Source: Streptomyces resistomycificus
GTDB lineage: Bacteria > Actinomycetota > Actinomycetes > Streptomycetales > Streptomycetaceae
Direction: 5' to 3'
Length of the DNA: 64,000 nt
NCBI RefSeq assembly: GCF_001514265.1
Contig: NZ_KQ948996.1
Coordinates: 124,001-188,000, forward strand
Part shown: positions 60,296-64,000 of the stretch, piece by piece
How the letters are laid out: every line of letters starts with the position of its first letter
How positions within the stretch are numbered: the first letter of the stretch is position 1
Notes under the pieces: generated by a model
Database searches by the model: none
The model's input: the letters and a program-made list of their open reading frames with translations, nothing else
Told to the model about the DNA's origin: nothing
Position numbers and translations under genes: made by a program

Positions 60296-61390
60296 ATGGA
60301 AATATTCTCCCGTTCCGGATCCGTATCCCGCAGGTCGATGCTGGCGTTGGCGTCACTCCCCCTTCTGGCCGCGGGAGTTCGCCCCTCTCGCGACAGCGGC
60401 AAGGTGCTCGTGGCGGACTACCCCACGCTCCAGCAAGCGGCCAACGCCGCCGCCGGGAAGCGCCTCGTCTTCCCGGCGGGCAAGACGTACACGGTCACGT
60501 CGCTGTCCATCCCGGCCGGCTGCTACGTCGAGGGCAACGGTTCCACCCTGCGGTTCCCGGACAACTCGACCACGTCGGCGACGCACAGTGACGAAATCGT
60601 GGCGGTTCGTGGATCCGGCGTCACGATCGACCACCTCACGTTCGATGGGCGCGCCGCGAACCAGGGGGTCACCTGGTCCCAGTACCGCCACTGCGTGCGG
60701 ATCCATGGAAGCCTCAGCAACGTGATCGTCAAGAACTGCGATTTCAGGAACATCATCGGCGACGGTGTCTACGTGAACCTCGGGAGTTCCGCCAAGAATT
60801 GCACCATCGGGCCGAACAACAGCTTCACGTCCGACTACTCCAACCGGAACGGTGTGTCCATCATCACCGGCACACAGATCGAGGTGCACAACAACACCTT
60901 TGTCAGGTGTTCGCGTTCCGGGATGCCTGGTCCCATCGACCTCGAGCCGAATACCTCCACGGACACCCTCTCCGACGTGTTCATTCACCACAACACGATC
61001 GTGGGCGGCTCGGCGGCAGGTACGGGCACGTTGCCTGGAATTGTCTACAGCGGCTTCCAGAACGCGGCGTCCAGCAACGTCAACATCCACGACAACGACA
61101 TCAGTGGCACCAGGTTCACGGACGGCGTCCTGATCATCGGTATCAACGGCGGTCCGTTCAACGCCGCGAAGAACGTGAACGTCTTCAACAACAACATCCA
61201 CGACATCGGGTACGCGAACAGGTTCGGCGTCGGCATCAACTACTACATCGGCGCGAACGTGTACGACAACACGTTCAGCGGCATGCAGTGGGCCATCTAC
61301 AACTACAAGGGTGCTTTGGGCACGTCGACCGGCAACGAGTTCATCGGAGTGGCAACAGCCATCACCAATGACGATCCGCACTTCGCGTAG
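60296..61390 (+). CDS. Secreted right-handed beta-helix protein
   Basis: This is a 364-residue exported protein. The N-terminus (SVSRRSMLALASLPLLAAGV) looks like a twin-Arg-type signal. The rest is a parallel beta-helix of the pectate-lyase-like/glycosyl hydrolase 28 superfamily: YPTLQQAANAAAGKRLVFPAG, GSGVTIDHLTFDGRAANQ, NVIVKNCDFRNIIGDGVYV and recurrent N-x-x-V-x-(I/V)-x-x-N-x-(F/I) turns. Such proteins bind or cut polysaccharides; no catalytic triad is certain. The ATG is supported only by a GGAG 13 nt upstream; a TTG at 60272 is also open. Base composition is visibly less GC-rich than its neighbours, suggesting recent transfer. Confidence 0.78.
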   Translation: MEIFSRSGSVSRRSMLALASLPLLAAGVRPSRDSGKVLVADYPTLQQAANAAAGKRLVFPAGKTYTVTSLSIPAGCYVEGNGSTLRFPDNSTTSATHSDEIVAVRGSGVTIDHLTFDGRAANQGVTWSQYRHCVRIHGSLSNVIVKNCDFRNIIGDGVYVNLGSSAKNCTIGPNNSFTSDYSNRNGVSIITGTQIEVHNNTFVRCSRSGMPGPIDLEPNTSTDTLSDVFIHHNTIVGGSAAGTGTLPGIVYSGFQNAASSNVNIHDNDISGTRFTDGVLIIGINGGPFNAAKNVNVFNNNIHDIGYANRFGVGINYYIGANVYDNTFSGMQWAIYNYKGALGTSTGNEFIGVATAITNDDPHFA

Positions 61391-61789
61391 CCGAGGACCG
61401 CGGAAGACGAACGCGCCCAGGAGTTGTCCCGCGACCGCGGGCGGTGGGCGGCTGTGGAGCTGCCGGGCGTCAGAGGAAGCAGAGTTCGACGTCCTTCTCC
61501 AGGGGTGCTCTCCGCCGAAGCCCCACATCTCGGAGAGAGCGAACCCCTCAGCCTGTGCCAGCTGCTCGGAATGCGGCGTAGCCGCTGTAGGACCGACGCG
61601 GTACGCCGAGGCCGGGTGGGCCGGCACGATCGAGTGCCGATCCGGGCACGCGTCCGTCAGGCGCCGGACCTGCTCCGGAGCGGTGCCGGTCGGAGCGTAC
61701 GAGGCGGATCCGCGGGAGTCCTGCCCGGAGCCGGTCGCGCGAGCGGCGTCGAAGGTCGGCGTCAGCGCGGACGCGGTGGCGCGTCACCG
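61391..61789. other. Convergent intergenic region
   Basis: This lies between the convergent beta-helix and Sir2 genes. Only a short CCCGCG/CGCGGG stem near 61430 is visible. No gene is supported. Confidence 0.3.
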
Positions 61790-62701
61790 TCACTCCCTTG
61801 CGGGCGGCGTCTCCGCGTCGTCGACGGGGATGCCCAGTCGGCCGGCCACCATGGTGAGGGCGGTTCCCAGGGGGAGCGCCACCCGGGTGAGGGCGTGTGG
61901 GTCGCCCCGGGTCGGGTCCCGGTTGACGATCAGCACGGGCTTCCCGGCCTGGGCTGCCTGACGGACGAACCGGAGCCCGGACATCACCGTCAGTGAGGAA
62001 CCCAGGACCAGCAGCGAGGCCGCCTCACGGACCAGTCCGCGGCAGTGCTCGACCCGCGACGGCGGAACGGCTTCGCCGAAGAACACCACGTCCGGTTTGA
62101 GGATGCCCCCGCAGACCGTGCAGGGCAGCACGCGGAAGTCGCCGACCTGTTCGTCGGTGAGGTCGGCATCGCCGTCCGGGTTGATTCCGGTGGCCACCGG
62201 CTCGAAGCCCGCGTTTGCCTCCTCCAGCCGCCGGGCCAGTTCGCGGCGCGGACTGAAAGCGCCGCAGGAAAGGCAGAGGACTCGTGCCAGGCTTCCGTGG
62301 AGTTCCACGACGCCCTCGGTGCCGGCGGCCTGGTGCAGGCCGTCGACGTTCTGGGTGATCACGCCCGAGAGAAGGCCGTGGCGTGCGAAGGCCGCCACGG
62401 CCTGGTGTCCGGCGTTGGGGCGGGCGCGGCCGAAGGTGCGCCAGCCGAGGTGGCTGCGCGCCCAGTACCGGCGCCGGGCTTGGACGCTCGCGGTGAAGTC
62501 CTGGAAGGTCATCGGGGTGTGCCGGCTCAGGCTTCCGCCCTCGCCCCGGTAGTCGGGGATGCCCGACTCCGTGGAGATGCCCGCCCCGCTGAGCACCAGC
62601 ACGCCACCCGTGCTCAGCAGACCGGCGACCGGCGCCAGATCTGTGGTGCCCGGGGGCAGGTCCGCGGCAGGGGTCCAGCTCACGGTAGGGCGCATGCGCA
62701 T
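61790..62701 (-). CDS. Sir2-family NAD-dependent deacylase
   Basis: This is a 303-residue sirtuin removing acyl groups from lysine with NAD. SGAGISTESGIPDYRG (38-53) binds NAD, ITQNVDGLHQAAG (115-127) and the catalytic His135 in ELHG follow, and zinc is held by Cys143/Cys146 and Cys194/Cys197 (CLSC and CTVC). The C-terminal LGSSLTVMSGL and VNRDPTRGD loops are complete. TACCCT ends 6 nt before the ATG and there is no Shine-Dalgarno, so it is probably leaderless. It is a single gene; substrates are unknown. Confidence 0.93.
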   Translation of the reverse strand: MRMRPTVSWTPAADLPPGTTDLAPVAGLLSTGGVLVLSGAGISTESGIPDYRGEGGSLSRHTPMTFQDFTASVQARRRYWARSHLGWRTFGRARPNAGHQAVAAFARHGLLSGVITQNVDGLHQAAGTEGVVELHGSLARVLCLSCGAFSPRRELARRLEEANAGFEPVATGINPDGDADLTDEQVGDFRVLPCTVCGGILKPDVVFFGEAVPPSRVEHCRGLVREAASLLVLGSSLTVMSGLRFVRQAAQAGKPVLIVNRDPTRGDPHALTRVALPLGTALTMVAGRLGIPVDDAETPPARE

Positions 62702-63015
62702 GCCGCCAGGGTACGGAAGGAACGGCCTGCACCCCCCGTTTCCGCCGGCGATGGCTGTGGGCTCGGATGCTGCCGCGCACGATCCGCCCGGGGGAGTGGT
62801 GTCCCGCGGACCGGGCTTCGGTGCTTTCTGCGGTATGGCGGCGGTGCTGAAAACGGTGGCGGACGACCAGGAGCAGGTCGCGGCGGGCTGATCTGACGTA
62901 CGGATGAGCTGCCGATGCCGCCGTCCGCGTGGTGTGAGGCCCGTAGTGCAACCGGCCAGTGCCCGGACCGCCTCCTGGCAAGCAAGACCGGTACCCCTCA
63001 CGCGAGGAGATCCTC
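62702..63015. other. Divergent intergenic region
   Basis: This is the promoter space for the leftward Sir2 gene (TACCCT, complement at 62708-62713) and the rightward small gene. No other gene is supported. Confidence 0.35.
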
Positions 63016-63351
63016 TTGACTGCCACAGCCTCCGAGTCCGCCGCCCCGCAGGCATTCTTCGACCCTTACGCCTGTGACGTGCCCAGCACCCCGTACTGGG
63101 AGCCGGCGCCGCAGTCCAAGCAGGACGACTACCTGCTGCCGCCCCCGAACCCCGCCCAGCGCCTCGACATCGCGGTCGGCCCGCGTGACCGGCGGCGCCT
63201 GGACCTGCACGCAGCCCTCACCACGGCCGGCGTCCCACCCCAACTCGAGGACCGGGAAGCCATCGACCACCTCAGCGCCCTGCCCGACAGCATCAACACC
63301 ACCATCCAGCGCTGGATCCAGCACACCACACAAGCCTGGTCCGTCTACTAG
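63016..63351 (+). CDS. Hypothetical protein with Pro-rich N-terminus
   Basis: This is a 111-residue protein starting at a TTG with GAGGAGATCC just upstream. The N-terminal 45 residues are Pro/Ala-rich (APQAFFDPYACDVPSTPYW) and the rest forms two helices (RRRLDLHAALTTAGVPPQLE and AIDHLSALPDSINTTIQRWI). It has one Cys and no signal peptide. I do not recognise it; similar small proteins occur in Streptomyces accessory DNA. A terminator hairpin follows at 63528. Confidence 0.5.
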   Translation: MTATASESAAPQAFFDPYACDVPSTPYWEPAPQSKQDDYLLPPPNPAQRLDIAVGPRDRRRLDLHAALTTAGVPPQLEDREAIDHLSALPDSINTTIQRWIQHTTQAWSVY

Positions 63352-63527
63352 GCCAACGGCCGCACCCGCCATGGACTCATTGCCTTCGCGCCGCCCCTCC
63401 ACTTCAGCCTCCGACCAGGACCTGTGGCATGGGAGTGCCGACCGCGATCCGCTGGGCAGCTCACACGTCCCCGGCCGGGCACGGTCTGTTCGCCGGCGCT
63501 CCACGTAGCCGAGCGGCGTCGAGAGCT

Positions 63528-63565
63528 GTTCGGGGTGCTGTGGCCTCATCCGCAGCACCCCGAAC
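63528..63565. terminator. Bidirectional hairpin terminator
   Basis: A 13-bp perfect stem (63528-63540 with 63553-63565, loop 12 nt) stands between the convergent hypothetical gene and the partial membrane protein. No other feature is seen in 63352-63662. Confidence 0.65.
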
Positions 63566-63662
63566 TCCTACTTTGCCAACGCGTAACCGGAGAGAACGCC
63601 TCCCGCCAGCGCGACTCCGGCGTGCAGCAGCGCCCACCACACGTAGAGACGGAAAGCGACCT

Positions 63663-64000
63663 CTATCCGCCACTGCGTCGTGCCGGGCGGATACGGGCCA
63701 CTTCCGCGGCCACCGCTTCAGACGGCACTCCGGCCATGGCCGCCCATGCGACCCAGCCATCGGCCCGCAGTCTCGCCCACGGTTCATGAATGGGGGTGTC
63801 GCTGTCGGCTGCGAGGAAGGTCAGCCCCGCCCTGGTCACGCGAAGTCGAGCTCCGTCCCAGGCCACTGGTGCCTTCTTCAGCAGAGCGTGGATCCCGAAA
63901 CCGGCAAGGGGCAGCGCGAGCAGTTCAGTTGCTCCGTCGATGGCCCCGAGCAGAGCGATCCACCCGCCGAGCGCCGCGCCGCCCAGCAGTAGCCACCCGG
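63663..64000 (-). CDS. Partial membrane protein, cut by window end
   Basis: An open frame of 111 residues runs off the right edge. The visible part starts within a hydrophobic segment (GWLLLGGAALGGWIALLGAI, then ELLALPLAGFGIHALL), suggesting membrane helices, and ends in a soluble C-terminal region (AWDGARLRVTRAGLTFLA) of about 65 residues. The N-terminus is missing, so no family can be named. Confidence 0.55.
   Translation of the reverse strand, partial: GWLLLGGAALGGWIALLGAIDGATELLALPLAGFGIHALLKKAPVAWDGARLRVTRAGLTFLAADSDTPIHEPWARLRADGWVAWAAMAGVPSEAVAAEVARIRPARRSGG

Noticed and set aside
63461..63787. A 108-codon minus-strand frame near the right end
   Set aside because: It is Arg-rich and spans the hairpin at 63528-63565; the overlapping partial membrane protein in another frame has better composition.

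Overview
This 64-kb window comes from a high-GC actinobacterium, almost certainly Streptomyces. The signs are: strong GC bias at third codon positions, frequent GTG starts, many Sec or lipoprotein secretion signals, a mycothiol-type PIG-L deacetylase, a luciferase-like (LLM) oxidoreductase, an ECF42/YCII sigma pair, and a chloramphenicol phosphotransferase close to the S. venezuelae enzyme. I see no rRNA, tRNA, CRISPR array, intact transposase or core housekeeping operon. Secreted enzymes, one- and two-gene loci, and several gene fragments fit accessory DNA such as a chromosome arm.

Layout. 0-9 kb: a secreted HExxH metalloprotease, an I36-like secreted protein, a lipoprotein, a DUF5937-type ArsR regulator, a HEAT/LRV repeat protein, an AraC regulator divergent from a lipoprotein, and a STAS antagonist. 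9-11.4 kb: two VOC proteins, a carboxymuconolactone decarboxylase-like protein and a small cytosolic protein. 11.6-21 kb: a complete sugar-utilisation locus. It has a LacI repressor, a sugar-binding lipoprotein, two permeases and a secreted clan-A glycoside hydrolase with CBM35-like modules, divergent from a GH36 alpha-galactosidase. Twin palindromes lie in the shared promoter. 21-26 kb: small genes of uncertain role, namely an AAA_28-type ATPase, a Fic protein with an overlapping partner, a chloramphenicol phosphotransferase and a transposase remnant. 26-31 kb: PIG-L deacetylase, RibD/DHFR-like reductase, VOC and hypothetical proteins.

31-33.4 kb: a divergent arsenical locus, arsR against arsO-like and arsI/cadI-like genes, with two matched operators and no efflux pump or arsenate reductase. 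33.9-38.2 kb: a secreted Cys-containing protein, a secreted RHS/YD-repeat protein with a short hydrophobic tail, and a two-helix membrane protein, which together are a candidate toxin-immunity set. 38.3-41.8 kb: an ArsR-VOC operon and a phosphoketolase. 42-48 kb: a secreted GH78 alpha-L-rhamnosidase and a LacI regulator, with two broken genes (a GH78 fragment and an N,N-dimethylformamidase-like fragment). 48-56 kb: VOC, GH13 and LLM oxidoreductase pair, VOC, PLP decarboxylase, SDR and class II glutamine amidotransferase. 56.7-64 kb: ECF42 sigma and YCII protein, ArsR and quinone-reductase pair, secreted beta-helix protein, Sir2 deacylase, and a partial membrane protein cut by the window end.

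Two themes cross the window. Seven proteins are VOC (glyoxalase-fold) family members. At about twenty genes, a -10-like hexamer ends 6-8 nt before the start codon with no Shine-Dalgarno, which points to leaderless mRNAs, including both sugar- and metal-responsive regulators.
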